Positions 49,955 through 64,000 are shown, counted from the stretch's first letter. The stretch: 64,000 nucleotides of DNA from Utricularia gibba (GCA_002189035.1 CM007989.1:6863501-6927500); one strand, 5' to 3'. Numbers and translations: made by a program. Notes: generated by a model not told the origin, from the sequence alone.

Positions 49955-52900
49955 GGATTAATCCAGTTAGCAGTTTTAGTTAATATTCTCGTTTTTTTAT
50001 ATGTAACAAAAAATATATATATTAAAAATATTATTAATTCATAATTCTCAATAAAATGTGGGAATAAATTTTTTTAACAACCTAGTGCAATCTAATTCAA
50101 TGACATAATATCCAATTTTTTATATAAAATTATTTATGACTTTTCTATTTTAATTTACCATTTTACAATTATAGTTTAGTATTCATTTAGTGAATGACTA
50201 ATAATTATATATTACATTATATTCACTTCATAGATTTAAATAAAATTGAATTAAAATAATTTTATTTAATCTCACATATTAGTGTTTATTTAAATCCATA
50301 TATATTTTACCTACTGATAAAAATTTAATCTATTTATTACCTTTATTTAAATTCAAATAAATTATTTTTTATTATAATCCCATAAATCAAACACATACCT
50401 CCTATATTCAAGCGTTATTGTTGTAATTTTAGATTTCATGGAGATTGATCACAACTCTCACCCCCTAATTAGTTTTTGGTACATGCAAAAGTTTGCAATA
50501 AAATCATGCAATTTTACCATACCATATAATTCATGGTGTGTAGGCTTTTTCCAAGTTTAGTGGAGTACCATAGCCCACAAAGCCAAGTGCCCAGTTAACC
50601 TAAACCCACATTAGAGCCCAAGCAACATCAAAAGATTACATTATAGCATATACAATAAGAATGATAATAATATTATGTTTCAGTTCTAAAATAATTTCAA
50701 AATACATGATGATTACATGGTAATTGAGGATTAATCATATAATTCCATTCAAATCTCTGCTTGAACAGACACTTATTGGGATGCTATTTATCATGTGCTC
50801 ATTTGGTAGGATTTAAAAAGTTACTTGGTGTTAAATAACATATGTTAATTCTTAGTTTAATGGTAATTGATGGTCCATACTATACATAAATTATCTTGCC
50901 ATTGAAAAAAATTATCTTGATAACTTTTTCATTTATTCTTTGATTTGTAGCAAAATGTAAAACCATGTTTTAGATAAGTTTAATAAATACAATAATGTGA
51001 ATAAACATTCCTATATCTACAACTATTTACTTTCTTTCTTTTTATCAACAAATTCATTATTCATATCCATATTTTATAAAAGTTTCTCAAATTTTGATGG
51101 TAAAATAAAAATATCTTTTCAAAAAATCATAATCTGAAAAAAAGTGTATTTTTAATTATTTTAAAATTACATAAATATTCAAATTTTTAATAAGGCTATA
51201 TATAAATGTAATTATAAAATTATATATCATAAATAATTTTTATTTAAATAATATATTCTACCAAACTCATTGATATTTCTTTAAATAACTCTAAATCATC
51301 AATCTTAATGTTATTTAACCTACGTTTGAAAAAATCAATTCCATCTTATATTCTTGTAAAATTGAAATGATTTTCAAAATTTAATTCTCGTGAAATAAAA
51401 TTTGATACACTTTCAAACTTGACTTAGTATCCAACTTAACTAAAATGCTGTATTCTGTGTGTGCAGAATTGGCACCCGGTTTACTGTGGCGGTTTTCACG
51501 AGTTGCAATTGGATTTGAACCACGTTTCAGGTGTCCTTCAGGCTGTCAATTAAATTAAAACAAAACATGTGATGATAATGGGGTCTCCATCTCAGGGTCA
51601 AATCTTCTGTACCAGGGGGCCCCCACGGCATCCCGTACGACGGAGCCGCCATCCACGTCAGCATGCCCACAGTATGTGAACTGTCTTGGTTGAGTTTGAC
51701 CAATGGCGGCCGGCCCCCATTTGTCAACCTGCCTACGCCCCTTCCTACTTGGATTGACTTCTCAGTTTGGTTAACAGTAAATCCATCTCTGACTAACCAC
51801 AAAACAACCACCACCGACACCATCTATATTACATTGAACAATACCATATCCGGAAATAAAAAATTAAATATAATAGATTATAGATTACTAATAATGATTT
51901 ATGTCTAATTTTTTTTAATATGATTCATGTTTATGTTTACTGTATATTTAGATTTCATTGTTTTTTTTTACTTATCGAATCCTTAGTTTTCAACATGATA
52001 TTAGAGTATTTGTTTGAATAGCTAAAATGAGTTTCATGTTAGTCCGATTTATGTTTAAAAATAAATGAATAAATGCATTAGATTTGATTATAAATATTAA
52101 ATCGATTTATGACTTGATTATTATCTACAATTACAAAAAAAACAAGTTTTAATTTGTTCAATTTGAAGTTAATTATTAAAATATACTATCTATATCAAAA
52201 AATACAAGTGAAATAATTAAATTTACTTTTTACTCGCTCTGATTTAAGATAGAAGTCCACCATATCAATGAGAAAAGAAAACAAATTGCTAATAATATCA
52301 AATTTCTTCCTTGAACATCTGGAAAAAAAAACGAAGATATATTCAACTCAACGTTTTGATGCGTGAGGGTACAACATACCTTGTGCGAACAAGAAATGTA
52401 TTATCGTATGGGAATCTTTGACCCGGGAGCCCCGGTTTGAACGCCATGAAAGCTTTCAAAACAAGAAAACGGACCAACGCTACACACTCACAAACTCTCA
52501 ATTCCAATACGGAACTTCACCTTGGATCATTCAATACTGAATTAAATGCAACACTGAAATAGTTCACTCTCCCCCGCACTGCAAGAACATCATCGCCCTC
52601 CTCCCTTGCGCCATGAGCTTGCTTGGCACATCTTCACTCATCCGCAGAAGCGTCTTCCATCATCCTTGGATCGGATCCTTAGTGAAAATGCGCATCGTTG
52701 CGGATGCCGCCGGAGTCGAGACGAGAATAGAAGCCGGAGTTGCAAAATGGTGCTACTCCTCCGGCCACAAGTTGCAGCATCATACAATAATGTTCCCATG
52801 TTCGAGTGATTATCTTTGACCCCAAACTCCGGTTTGACATTTTGGACCGGTTCACCGACACAGTAAAGAGTGTACGTTCAAGCAATACTTTTAGTTGAGA

Positions 52901-53561
52901 GGATGTGATTGGCTCATGTTGCAGTGTCCGACTTGGACACGGGGACACTTAATGCCGCACTCACTCACTCTCCCTCCCTGCGTATTGACCCCATCCCAGG
53001 TATGGCTGGTGGGGTGAATTTGAAAAGTATCAATCTTATTGTTACTGCGTGTGAAAAGTAATCATACTAAATGTAAAATTTTGATTTCACTGTGTAATAG
53101 AGAATGTCATGATGGTTATTTTTCAAAACTGAACCTTGTTGGTGGCATGCATCTTGCACCATTATTATTCCAAGGATGTGTTTGAAACACTTTTTGTTTT
53201 GAAAATCTATTCTAAAAACAGTAATGTTTAATGTTTTTATAAAATCATAGAGATCCCATTTATGTTTTATTAAGAACTTTTCTTGAAAATTAATTTTTCA
53301 AGAAGTTGAATCAAATAACTTGTTTGGAAAATCTTTTTTTTTAAAAAAATCACTTCATAAGCAATTTTATTATCAAACACGAATGAATTGTGTTTTTAAA
53401 GATTTATAAGCGATTTTTATGTTTTATAAGCAGTTTTTGAGAATCAATTCTCAAAAAGTAATTCCCAGATATATTTAGATTTTCAATGTCACAAAAATAA
53501 AAAGCAAAATTGTATGTTGCATTACAAATATAAATGCCATTTATTTGACCGATTAATCGAC

Positions 53562-54340
53562 TAAATCTAAAATACCCAATTTTAAACCACTTGTTAACCT
53601 TCTCTTCTAGAGCCATGAATGAATGATATTAAATGCAATGGTAATTTCCTAACATATGTTTTATTAAATTTACTTTTCAAAAATATTTTTCAATAAGTAG
53701 AATCTTCTAGAAATCTATTTGAAATAATTGATATTTTTGAAAAAAAAACTTTAAAATCAATTTTATTATCAAATATGAATTATATTCCATAAGTAGTATA
53801 AATTTAAAAGTATTTATATTTTACTAGAAAACATTTTTTATAAATAGAATTAAATACAATATAAGAAGAAGAATACATTATTTGCATGTATATTTGAGAT
53901 TTTTAATTTCACAAGACTTAAAAAAAATGTCTAATTTTTAATGTAGTTTTTATTCTTAGAAATAAAAATTAGAAGTAGAATTTTTTTAAAAAATAAAAAT
54001 AAAAATGAAATATTTTGAAAAAATTACATAAATAGATATTTTTTGAAATCTGATGTCAAAAATAGAAATAACTATTTTCTTATTTCTATTTATATCTTAT
54101 TTTTAACTATATCCAAAAATTATTTTTATCAAAAACAAAAATAGAAATAAGAAGTATTTTTTGTAAAATTACTTTTGATAAAACCAACATACAAACATTT
54201 TCCACAACACAAAAACAAAAGTAAAAACAACATCCACATTTTCCACAGCACACCATAAATCTGAAATACTTGATTTTAAAGGACCGGTGAACCTGGGTCT
54301 AGATCAATGAATGGATGATATTAAATGTAATGGTAATTAA
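53562..54340. repeat. About 90-bp direct repeat in the distal NCED upstream region
   Basis: A block ending ATGAATGAATGATATTAAATG-like then AATGGTAATT is found at about 53562-53651 and again at about 54248-54340. The flanks (CTAAATCTAAAATACCCAAT vs ATAAATCTGAAATACTTGAT) also match. The two copies lie about 690 bases apart. Confidence 0.55.
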
Positions 54341-54799
54341 ATATTAAAATAATCTCCACCAATCAGCACACAGCGCAGTGAAAATTTGCACGAGATCTCC
54401 CCACGTTTATCTCAGGCATATTTGTCGTGGCGTTCACAAGATCACGAAAAGAATCCCTCATTTAGGCATGCGACTTATTTGCTTGCATAGCCCCCCTCCT
54501 CCCCTGCCCTTTTATAATATAAATAATAAATAAATAAATATCTAATTACTGATATGCCCCTCACTGGATCTCCTTCCACATGGGACACGTTCGTAAATTA
54601 CATGGAGTAAAATTAAATCCCGATTTACGAAATAAAAATGAAGTGTTTAGGGAGATAATCTCTCTCTAATTAAATGATTATCAAGGGAAAGAAAGTCATG
54701 GCAATGGCTTGCCTTCCAAGTCATTAGTCAGAGGAGGGGTTTTTTCTTAATTTTAATTATTTTAATGGAAAAAAATACGGGGAAATAAATCACTCTTCC

Positions 54800-54807
54800 T
54801 ATAAATA
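54800..54807 (+). promoter_or_regulatory. TATA box of NCED
   Basis: TATAAATA ends 41 bases before the NCED ATG, giving a very short 5' leader, as expected for a strongly inducible intronless gene. CACGT-core motifs occur further upstream (for example CCCACGTT at about 54400), which could be ABRE/G-box-like sites; that is inference. Confidence 0.7.
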
Positions 54808-54847
54808 CGCCTGGTCTGGGAACACTGAACGATCACTCAGAGTCGCC

Positions 54848-56563
54848 ATGGCTGCCTGCTCATCTACCTTGCTTCTGAACCCCAGGATTCATAGATCTTC
54901 TTCAAGTTCTACTTCGAAGGTCAGTGCGCCGAACATGGTGTCCACCACCGTTCACTGCCCACTTCAAGCTCACTCTCCTGCGATTGCTCTTCCGCCGCCG
55001 CCGCAGCCTCTGGCTCAGTCTTTCAATTGGAACTTCCTTCAATCGGCGGCGGCTATGGCGCTAGACGCCGTTGAGAAAGCTATAACCGCGGCTGATCTCG
55101 AGCAGCCGCTACCGAAAACTGCCGACCCGAGGGTTCAAATTGCTGGGAATTTCTCTCCGGTGCCGGAACAGCCTGTCCGCCGATCGCTTCCGGTGGTTGG
55201 AAGAATACCGGATTCGATTAACGGTGTTTATGTCAGAAACGGGGCGAACCCACTGTATGAACCACTCGCCGGCCATCACTTCTTCGACGGTGACGGCATG
55301 ATCCATGCCGTGAAATTCGAAAATGGGTCCGCGAGCTACGCCTGCAGGTTCACTGAAACCAGCAGATTGGTTCAGGAACGCGCCCTCGGCCGGCCGATTT
55401 TCCCGAAAGCAATCGGGGAACTTCACGGCCATTGCGGCATAGCCCGGCTTCTACTTTTCTACGCCCGCAGCGCATTTAAACTCTTGAATCACAGCGACGG
55501 CTCCGGGGTCGCCAACGCCGGTTTAGTTTATTTCAACCGGCGGTTACTTGCCATGTCCGAAGACGACTTGCCCTACCACGTCCGAGTGACCGCCGACGGC
55601 GACCTTAAAACCGTCGAACGATACGATTTCAATGGGAAACTGAAGAACACAATGATCGCACACCCAAAGCTTGACCCAGAGAGCGGCGAGCTCTTTGCTC
55701 TGAGCTACGACGTTATCAACAAACCTTATTTGAAGTATTTCAGATTCTCGAAAACAGGGGAGAAGTCAGATGACATTGAAATCCCTGTATCTGAGCCAAC
55801 AATGATGCACGATTTCGCGATCAGTGAGAACTTTGTGATAATCCCAGATCAACAAGTTGTGTTCAAGGCGTCAGAGATGATCAGAGGAGGCTCCCCGGTG
55901 GTCTACGACAAGAACAAAGTTTCCAGATTTGGGGTGCTGAACAAGTATGCGACTGATGCCGATAGCATAAAATGGATTGAAGTTCCAGAGTGCTTCTGCT
56001 TCCATCTCTGGAACTCATGGGAAGAGCCTGAAACCGACGAAATCGTTGTAATTGGATCATGCATGACTCCCCCGGACTCCATTTTCAACGAGCACCAAGA
56101 ACAATTAAAGTCAGTTCTATCAGAAATCCGGCTAAATCTCAAAACAGGGGAGTCAAGAAGAAGACCCATAATCTCAGAGCACGATCAAGTCAATCTGGAA
56201 GCTGGAATGGTGAACCGCAACAAGCTCGGCAGAAAAACGCGCTATGCGTATTTAGCCATCGCAGAGCCATGGCCCAGAGTCTCTGGTTTCGCGAAAGTGG
56301 ATCTTTTCACCGGAGAAGTGAGGAAGTATTTTCACGGGGAGGACAGTTACGGCGGCGAGCCATTATTTTTGCCTACGGGGGAGGAGGAGGACGCCGGGTA
56401 CGTGCTCACTTTCGTGCACGAGGAGAAGACGGGGAAATCGGAGATGAGAATTGTGAATGCGGCCACGCTGGAATTGGAGGCCTCCGTTAAGCTTCCGTCG
56501 AGAGTTCCCTACGGGTTTCACGGAACTTTTATCAGTTCCCAGGATTTGGAAACTCAAGCGTGA
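54848..56563 (+). CDS. NCED: 9-cis-epoxycarotenoid dioxygenase (NCED)
   Basis: A single intronless exon of 571 residues, as is usual for NCEDs. A Ser/Thr/Pro-rich transit peptide ([19 protein letters not shown]) precedes an amphipathic helix ([17 protein letters not shown]) that associates with thylakoids. Core motifs: [32 protein letters not shown], and the four iron-binding His in [24 protein letters not shown] and PYGFHGTF. Downstream is CRNKLGR-like [20 protein letters not shown]. The enzyme cleaves 9-cis-violaxanthin or 9'-cis-neoxanthin to xanthoxin in plastids, the committed step of ABA synthesis. Intronless structure, transit peptide and helix separate it from CCD1/CCD4. It is complete; its paralogue number (NCED1/3-like) cannot be fixed without a tree. 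Confidence 0.95.
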   Translation: MAACSSTLLLNPRIHRSSSSSTSKVSAPNMVSTTVHCPLQAHSPAIALPPPPQPLAQSFNWNFLQSAAAMALDAVEKAITAADLEQPLPKTADPRVQIAGNFSPVPEQPVRRSLPVVGRIPDSINGVYVRNGANPLYEPLAGHHFFDGDGMIHAVKFENGSASYACRFTETSRLVQERALGRPIFPKAIGELHGHCGIARLLLFYARSAFKLLNHSDGSGVANAGLVYFNRRLLAMSEDDLPYHVRVTADGDLKTVERYDFNGKLKNTMIAHPKLDPESGELFALSYDVINKPYLKYFRFSKTGEKSDDIEIPVSEPTMMHDFAISENFVIIPDQQVVFKASEMIRGGSPVVYDKNKVSRFGVLNKYATDADSIKWIEVPECFCFHLWNSWEEPETDEIVVIGSCMTPPDSIFNEHQEQLKSVLSEIRLNLKTGESRRRPIISEHDQVNLEAGMVNRNKLGRKTRYAYLAIAEPWPRVSGFAKVDLFTGEVRKYFHGEDSYGGEPLFLPTGEEEDAGYVLTFVHEEKTGKSEMRIVNAATLELEASVKLPSRVPYGFHGTFISSQDLETQA

Positions 56564-57611
56564 CAGCTCCGTGTACGGAAGGTTCGCTAGGAAATTTTGC
56601 GGCGGAGGACCGCCGGAGAAAGCAACACGTGTAACGACTGACTGTCAATGAGAAATGTAAATCCTGCATTTAGATAAATTCTAAGCAAAAAAAATTAAAA
56701 TCGAAAAATCCCATATTGGTTTATTTATCCTAATGTCACAATTCAAACTGATACTATTCATTTCGAATATTCAATTTTCACAATTTTACGTTTTCTATTT
56801 TTGATGAAAAAATAAGAAAATTTTTATATTTAAATACATTTATTCTACATGACTAACTAATATAGGATATTGTTCTAAAATTTTGCCCAATCAAATTTAT
56901 CATTGGAATTTAATGCAACGACGTAATTGGAAGTGACTTAATTACCTATTAATTTGCTCTTTAATAAATGTATTTGCATTAATTTATACAATTAACTTTA
57001 AAAAACATGATTATATTTTTTAAAAAATATTATTAAGGATTGATTCTTTGATATAAAATTTATAATTAAATTTATATGTAATTTTACTAAAATGGCATAA
57101 TTATATGAAATGTTTTTTGAAATAAAAAATTAATATTGTACTTTATCATTGTGAATTAATTAAACTAACATAATAACTAGATTTGTGTTTGACCTTGTAT
57201 AAGGGATTAAATAAAAAGAATTTTTAATTCATATTATTAAATATAAATACTTATTAAATAAGTAATTAAAATATATTATTTAATATAAATGAAACTTTTA
57301 TATCTTACAAAATATATTTAATTAGAAAGAAAATATTATATGGTGTTGAGCATCAATCACTTTGTTCATTTTTTACACGTGGGCTAACGACAATTTCTTG
57401 GTATTTATGTCTGATTAAATGCAAGGATTTGTGTAGGGTTAACATTTAATCACCCATTTAGCCCTTGTGAATTGGATGCTTTTTTGAGAAGAGGCACGTG
57501 CCCTAAGGGAAGTTTTACGAGACAAGGGCCCCATTTGGTGTCCCGGAGGGTACTTATGTAATTCAGTAATCAAAAGAGTACGGCAAGCGCCCTTCAATCT
57601 CAGCCGTTGGT
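56564..57611. other. Convergent 3' region between NCED and glycolate oxidase
   Basis: AT-rich between the two 3' UTRs. No gene is seen. Confidence 0.55.
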
Positions 57612-59519
<1,908 letters not shown>

Positions 59520-60654
59520 CTTGATTCTTCTTCTCCAGAACCCTGATCAGCGTTGGGTTTTCAGTAAGAACGCTAAAATCACAGAGAACAAAGAGAACAC
59601 CATCTGGGCTTAAATTCTGAAGACGAAGCTGGTAGTGATGAAAACTACAACCTTGATTTTGCACAGAATTTCCAACACTAGGATCCTTTCTATATGGGAG
59701 AAGTAGGAAGAAGAAGCAAGGAAGAGAAGAGAGAGCAAACCTGGAAAACGATGAAGATGGGGGAGGATCAAGACGAACAAATGGCAGAAGTTGTGTTATA
59801 GTGTTGCACAGTGTATCATCATTTTGCTGTGGATAAGTGTACTAAAAAACAAACAATCCCACCAAGAAAACTGGAAACAAGACAAACTGAAAGATGGGGT
59901 TTTGGCGGATAGAATTCATCCAAAGCAAGCAATCGGCGGCCCCCTCTCTACCACAAGCCTCGTGTGTGTCTCTCCTCCACCCTTGCTTTATCCAAAACGT
60001 CTCGGACATCAATTTGATAGAACAAAACCATGTTGCCTGAACATGAATTATTGTCCTAACTTATCCTTTACTATTCATGCAATACCTGTTTAGTTTAAGA
60101 CATGTGAGATCATCTCTCTTTTACATGGATTAGCTCTTCTGTATTTGATAGATAGTGAAATATTGAAATACAATTATGTATCAAAAAAACATTTCTTCAA
60201 ATAAATTTAATACAATGGGGTAGTAAGATTTCATAATTACATGCATTTTAAAAAATAAAAATGCATTATAAAAGTGGCCACTATATTTTGAGTATGTTAC
60301 AAAAATGATCATTTTTTATGTAAAAATTTGTTATTAGTGTATGAGAAATAAAGATAAAATGATCATTTTTGTAAAAGATCCAAAAAATAGTCATACTAAA
60401 AAGTTAGTGTTCATGAAAATAAAACTCAATTCCTATGTTATTTACAAAATTGACCATTCATCATTTCTCTATTTCATGGTATGATAAAAAAAAATTAATA
60501 CTGAAATTGCAGTATTAAAAATAATGTTGTTAATACAAATTTATTTTTCTCACCAATTATCAAAAAATATTGATTTTAAATTTATTTGATTTATTTGAAT
60601 AATATCTATTCAATTTAAAATTGTTCGCTGGTCATCAGCTGGACGCGCTATTTT
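59520..60654. other. GLO upstream region, shared divergent promoter interval
   Basis: Holds the GLO 5' UTR and promoter (59520 to about 59900) and an AT-rich stretch to the next gene. No other gene is supported. Confidence 0.5.
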
Positions 60655-61224
60655 TTGGGGATGTTCCAATGTAATAAGGGTTTGCTCGGTTCGTTTGTGG
60701 TTTGGGGATTTCTGGCTAATCAGTCTTGGATTCTGGTGGTTTTCTTGACCGCAAGACATGGAAGTAGACCCGAGAGTTCGAGATGGCAGGGAAAATCGAC
60801 GGTGGAGCTGCGCAGCGCCACTGCGGATTTCGTGTGGTCGGTGTTACAGGATTTCTTCGGCATCCACGAATGGCTACCCTCGATCGACACTTGTTCGAGG
60901 GTCGAAGGTGGCGGAACAGTCCGCTACTGCGCCAAGACGCAGATGCCGGATTCCGAGGTGAAATGGTGCCACGAAGAGCTGGTGTCGATGGATCCGACCG
61001 GTAGGCGGTTGCAATATCGAGTGGTGGAGAACAACATGGACCTTAGAAATTATGAGGCGTCGATGAGGGTGATGGAACTCGACGGCGTTGGCTGCCGGAT
61101 TGAGTGGTCGTTCTCGTCGGATCCTGTGGAGGGGATGAAGTGCGAGGACTTGGTTAATTACCTTGAGGTCTGTCTACGGGGTCTGGCTACCAACATTGAA
61201 ACAGTATTTGAAAGGACTCCCTAG
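60655..61224 (+). CDS. Lachrymatory-factor-synthase-like / polyketide cyclase (START-Bet v 1 fold); start disputed
   Basis: A single exon. The conserved part starts at RWQGKSTVELRSATADFVWS (about 60778), then LQDFFGIHEWLPSIDTC, RVEGGGTVRYCAKT, VVENNMDLRNYEASMRVMEL and IEWSFSSDPVEG, ending NIETVFERTP. This is the plant family of lachrymatory-factor-synthase-like / polyketide-cyclase-like proteins with a hydrophobic ligand cavity, about 150-170 residues; substrates are mostly unknown outside onion. The open frame reaches back to ATG 60655, but the extra 40 residues are hydrophobic and unlike the family. The expected start, ATG 60758 (MEVDP), is one base out of frame with the conserved part, the break lying at the CCC at 60769-60771. 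I infer a one-base deletion (real or an assembly error), or use of the upstream ATG. Confidence 0.75.
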   Translation: MGMFQCNKGLLGSFVVWGFLANQSWILVVFLTARHGSRPESSRWQGKSTVELRSATADFVWSVLQDFFGIHEWLPSIDTCSRVEGGGTVRYCAKTQMPDSEVKWCHEELVSMDPTGRRLQYRVVENNMDLRNYEASMRVMELDGVGCRIEWSFSSDPVEGMKCEDLVNYLEVCLRGLATNIETVFERTP

Positions 61225-61391
61225 TAATTTCTATCATAATTAACAGATAGCAGGTACGTTGTTGAAGTGGCCCGACCCGGATACCCGAAATCCATTGATG
61301 AAACCAGTGGTATAAGCGGTGGGATTGGTTTTGATTCTCTTGTTGAAGAGTAACGCGATTGTTTCTGTGAGCACCAGTTGACTTAACTGTC

Positions 61392-64000
61392 ATGGAGGAG
61401 GGGGAGCCGCCGGAGTGCCCGGTGTGTCTGCAGCCGTACGACGCCGGGACGGTTATCCCACGCGTACTCGCCTGCGGCCATACTACTTGTGAGGTTTGCC
61501 TGAAGCAGCTCCCGAATCCATTTCCAAACACAATCCGATGCTGCGTCTGCATCGCCCTCGTGAGATGCCCGAATCCTCCTTCTTCCCTACCCAAGAACCT
61601 TGATCTTCTTCACTTCTCGTCCACCCTCCGAGGCCATCGGTCGAATGATCATACGGTACCAAGGAACAATAGGGATGATCAGGTTCCATTTCCTTTTACT
61701 CTCAAGCCGCGGTCGCCTGAGATTTCTAGAAAATGGAGCAAGTGGATTATTCCGAGAGATTGGGTTTCAATCGAGGGTCCGACTGAGGAGGAGAATGCCG
61801 ATGTAATATCTGGGCGGGCTTCCAAGTCGTATGAGAATAGTGGTTTTACGGAGAAACAAGTGTTGGGTCTTGTTAAAGTTGGGATCTATCCTAAGGAGAA
61901 TAATCCAGCTTCTAGCTTTCTGAGCTACGGTTACGAGTTTCGAATTATGGTCGTTCTGTCTGCCATGGGAGAGGAGAAGCGAAGAAAATTGGAAAAAATC
62001 TTAAATGCGGGTCTTAGAGTAAATAATGCGGGAAGAGCTAGTGGTCTCTGGTTTAACGAGGATAACGGGTGTGTCTACATAATCTTCCCGAAGGTGGATT
62101 CTTCCAAACTGATTGATAGGGTTGGCGCAGAAAAACCAACCGATGAAAACAACTTGAGTGCCGATGAGATGCGAGGTATGGCGATTATTTGTATGGAGGT
62201 ATGTGAAATTTTCTGCTTCTTGCACGATGATGGATTCGTAGTTGGTTCTTGGAATCTGAGTTGTTTGAGTTTCAACCACTTTGGTCATGTTGGTCTCAAC
62301 TTGTTTGAAGTTTTTAGTGCTGGAAAAGAATTAGTCATGGTCTTTCAAAAAACTCGACAAAATTTGGTTGATGACTGTAAGAGTAGGTTTCTGGATGAAC
62401 ATTTCGTCTTTATCAGCCCCGAGTTGTTGAGGCGGTATCTTGCCAGACCTGGATCAGATTCGGATGGGGGTAAGTCTGAATACGAAGTTGGATATGCTTC
62501 AGATACATGGACTGTAGCATGTTTACTTTCTTGGCTCCTTGTTGGAAACTCGTGCATAGAAGTGTTTAGATCCTTCTTGCATTCATCTATCCTTTCTTTA
62601 CATGACGAGTTTGATTTTTCCTCTGTTTACATGAGTACACTGGAGAAAATCTCATCAATGTTAGACTTTAGGCTTGGTTCAGAATTTAGCTTTCTCAAGG
62701 AGATGTTGCTTAGATGTTTGGATATCAACCCTCATAATCGACTTGCCTTACCTGATCTATGGAAAAGCTTGCGAGGAATCGTGATTGAACCTCAATTTGA
62801 TATCGGTCAACACCTGAGGCAGGAGGCAAAGGAGAAGGCTTCAGGCCCATTTGTAATACTTGGTGACCCATGTTGGATTAACGATGAAACAGGAAAGGAT
62901 TCAATGGGTGGACGTCTTGAGAGGGATGAAAACCGTGAGCTGCAGATCGAAGGTGATTTAGATGTACCTGTGCGCAACTTCAAATGTACGGAGCTCAAGG
63001 GTCATCTTGATTGTGTCACTGGATTGGTAATCAGAGGTATGATGGCATGCTTACTGTAGAATAGTCACCAAGGAGAGATCCAGAAGTTGATTTTCGGGGT
63101 TTTATTATATCCTCTCTATCTTTGATGTCTGTTAATTTTTCATGCGCAGATGGCCTCCTCTTCAGCTCCTCCTATGATAAGACTGTCAAAGTTTGGTCAC
63201 TAGAGGTACGCACTCGGGCATTGTGAAGTGGTTGCCATTTGTGATATTCTCTGGGATACGGTATCTGCTGAACTCACGTTATTTGAACAGAATTTTACGT
63301 GCATGCACTCATTTAAAGGCCATGAGCATCGGGTTATGGCCCTTGTTTCTGTGAATGGGTTCTGCATCAGTGGTGATTATAAAGGCTTCATATGCATTTG
63401 GAAAGCGGAGTCCCCTTTTTCAGAGTCACCCATAGTGAAATTAGACGAGAAAGCAGATTGGCGATACAGTGGCATCCATGCAATGGCCGTTTCTGAAAGG
63501 GAGTACCTGTACACTGGTGGGGGTGACAGATTGGTGAAGGCTTGGTCACTTGAGGTACACACAGAGACTCCCAAGCTCTAAAGGACACCCTACCAGCAGG
63601 CACATTGTTGATCTTATTTTTTTGTAGGACTACTCGCTCTCCTGCACGATGAGCGGTCACAAGGGAACGGTCACGTCCTTGGCAGTTTGGGGTGGTACTC
63701 TTTATAGTGCCAGTATGGACGGAACAATCCGGTTGTGGTCCCTGGTTGATCACAGTAATTTGGCAGTGCTCGAGGACGCCATGCCTATTTCTTCCATTTT
63801 TGCGGAGGAAAGCTTCCTGGTTGCTGGGCTCGAGAACGGCATGGTAAAGGTAGGACGTCATTTGTTGAAGAGTGTGTGTGTGTGTGTGAGTGAGCAGGAC
63901 TGAGAGGGCGTGCGCTGGTTTGCTTGCCAGGTGTGGCGTGATAGAAGTGTGGTGGAGCAGAGGCATATTCACAAAGGTAGGGTGTTCTCGGTGTTGAAGA
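61392..64000 (+). CDS. RING finger - kinase-like - WD40 protein (3' end outside the window)
   Basis: Exons: 61392-63036, 63150-63205, 63291-63554, 63628-63849 and 63931 onward, cut by the window edge; 752 complete codons are visible. Residues 9-55 form a C3HC4 RING (CPVC, ACGHTTCEVC, RCCVC), so E3 ubiquitin ligase activity is likely. Residues of about 150-470 resemble a protein kinase fold but lack catalytic residues: the loop reads HDDGFVVGSWNLSCLSFNHF (no HRD Asp) and the Mg-binding site reads GLNLFE in place of DFG. WD40 repeats follow (GHLDCVTGLVI, LFSSSYDKTVKVWSLE, FKGHEHRVMALVSV, GHKGTVTSLAVW, SASMDGTIRLWSLV). RING plus kinase-like resembles the first half of KEG, but KEG continues with ankyrin/HERC2 repeats, not WD40. 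Plants have an uncharacterised family with this RING-kinase-like-WD40 layout. Confidence 0.85.

Larger units (their letters stand above)
49748..54799. other. 5-kb AT-rich intergenic region, no gene supported
   Basis: Contains a microsatellite (49883-49954), long AT-rich stretches, a GC-richer island at about 51460-51800, another at about 52430-52990 with short open frames that match nothing I know, and a direct repeat near 53565/54250. The right end is the NCED promoter. Confidence 0.5.

Noticed and set aside
52606-52819. Two overlapping short open frames (67-68 codons) in the spacer before NCED
   Set aside because: Both are short, no family is recognised, and the minus strand is open as well. 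There is not enough support to call a gene.
55109-56557. Several minus- and alternate-frame open stretches inside NCED
   Set aside because: They are shadows of a GC-rich coding exon. The NCED frame has all iron-ligand histidines.

Overview
The window is nuclear DNA of a flowering plant. The genes are split by short GT-AG introns, the proteins match plant-specific families (NCED, GTE bromodomain protein, Tubby F-box protein, UBA2, CC-NB-LRR, peroxisomal glycolate oxidase), and the spacers are very AT-rich. The protein sequences look eudicot; an asterid is possible, but I cannot name the species.

Layout, left to right. (1) 1-25 kb is a dense gene block: a small secreted glycine-rich protein (-), a plastid VOC/glyoxalase-like protein (+), API5 (+, with an apparent one-base deletion), the Na+/Ca2+ exchanger NCL (+) followed by a five-copy tandem repeat, a GTE-type bromodomain-NET protein (+), mitochondrial malate dehydrogenase (-), a UBA2-type double-RRM protein (-) with a long, probably spliced 3' UTR, and MBF1 (+). 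(2) 25-30 kb holds a direct segmental duplication of the MBF1 3' end plus a convergent one-repeat MYB gene. One MYB copy is clearly dead; the other has a single in-frame stop inside the MYB domain. (3) 30-36.7 kb has a Tubby-like F-box gene (-), gamma-glutamyl hydrolase (-) and a scrap of a receptor-like kinase. (4) 36.7-42.8 kb is AT-rich and carries a decayed Mutator-like (MuDR) transposase with long degenerate direct repeats on its left. (5) 43-50 kb has a two-exon CC-NB-LRR gene (+), a 5'-truncated zf-C3HC (NIPA/ILP1-like) pseudogene (-) and the splicing factor YJU2 (-). (6) 50-64 kb has a long AT-rich spacer, an intronless NCED (+), glycolate oxidase (-), a lachrymatory-factor-synthase-like START/Bet v 1 protein (+, with an apparent frameshift at its start) and the first five exons of a RING-pseudokinase-WD40 protein (+) that runs off the right edge.

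Most genes are independent housekeeping or stress genes rather than a pathway cluster. Glycolate oxidase and mitochondrial MDH both serve photorespiration, and NCED is the rate-limiting step of ABA synthesis, but they have no structural linkage here. The points most worth attention are the RING-pseudokinase-WD40 architecture, the MBF1/MYB duplication with two differently broken MYB copies, the tandem array carrying repeated AATAAA signals behind NCL, the zf-C3HC relic, and two apparent one-base deletions in conserved exons, both at short G or C runs. No novel multi-gene system stands out.

Exon coordinates were derived by hand from splice consensus, reading-frame continuity and remembered family sequences. 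Similarity statements rest on recognition, not on a database search.
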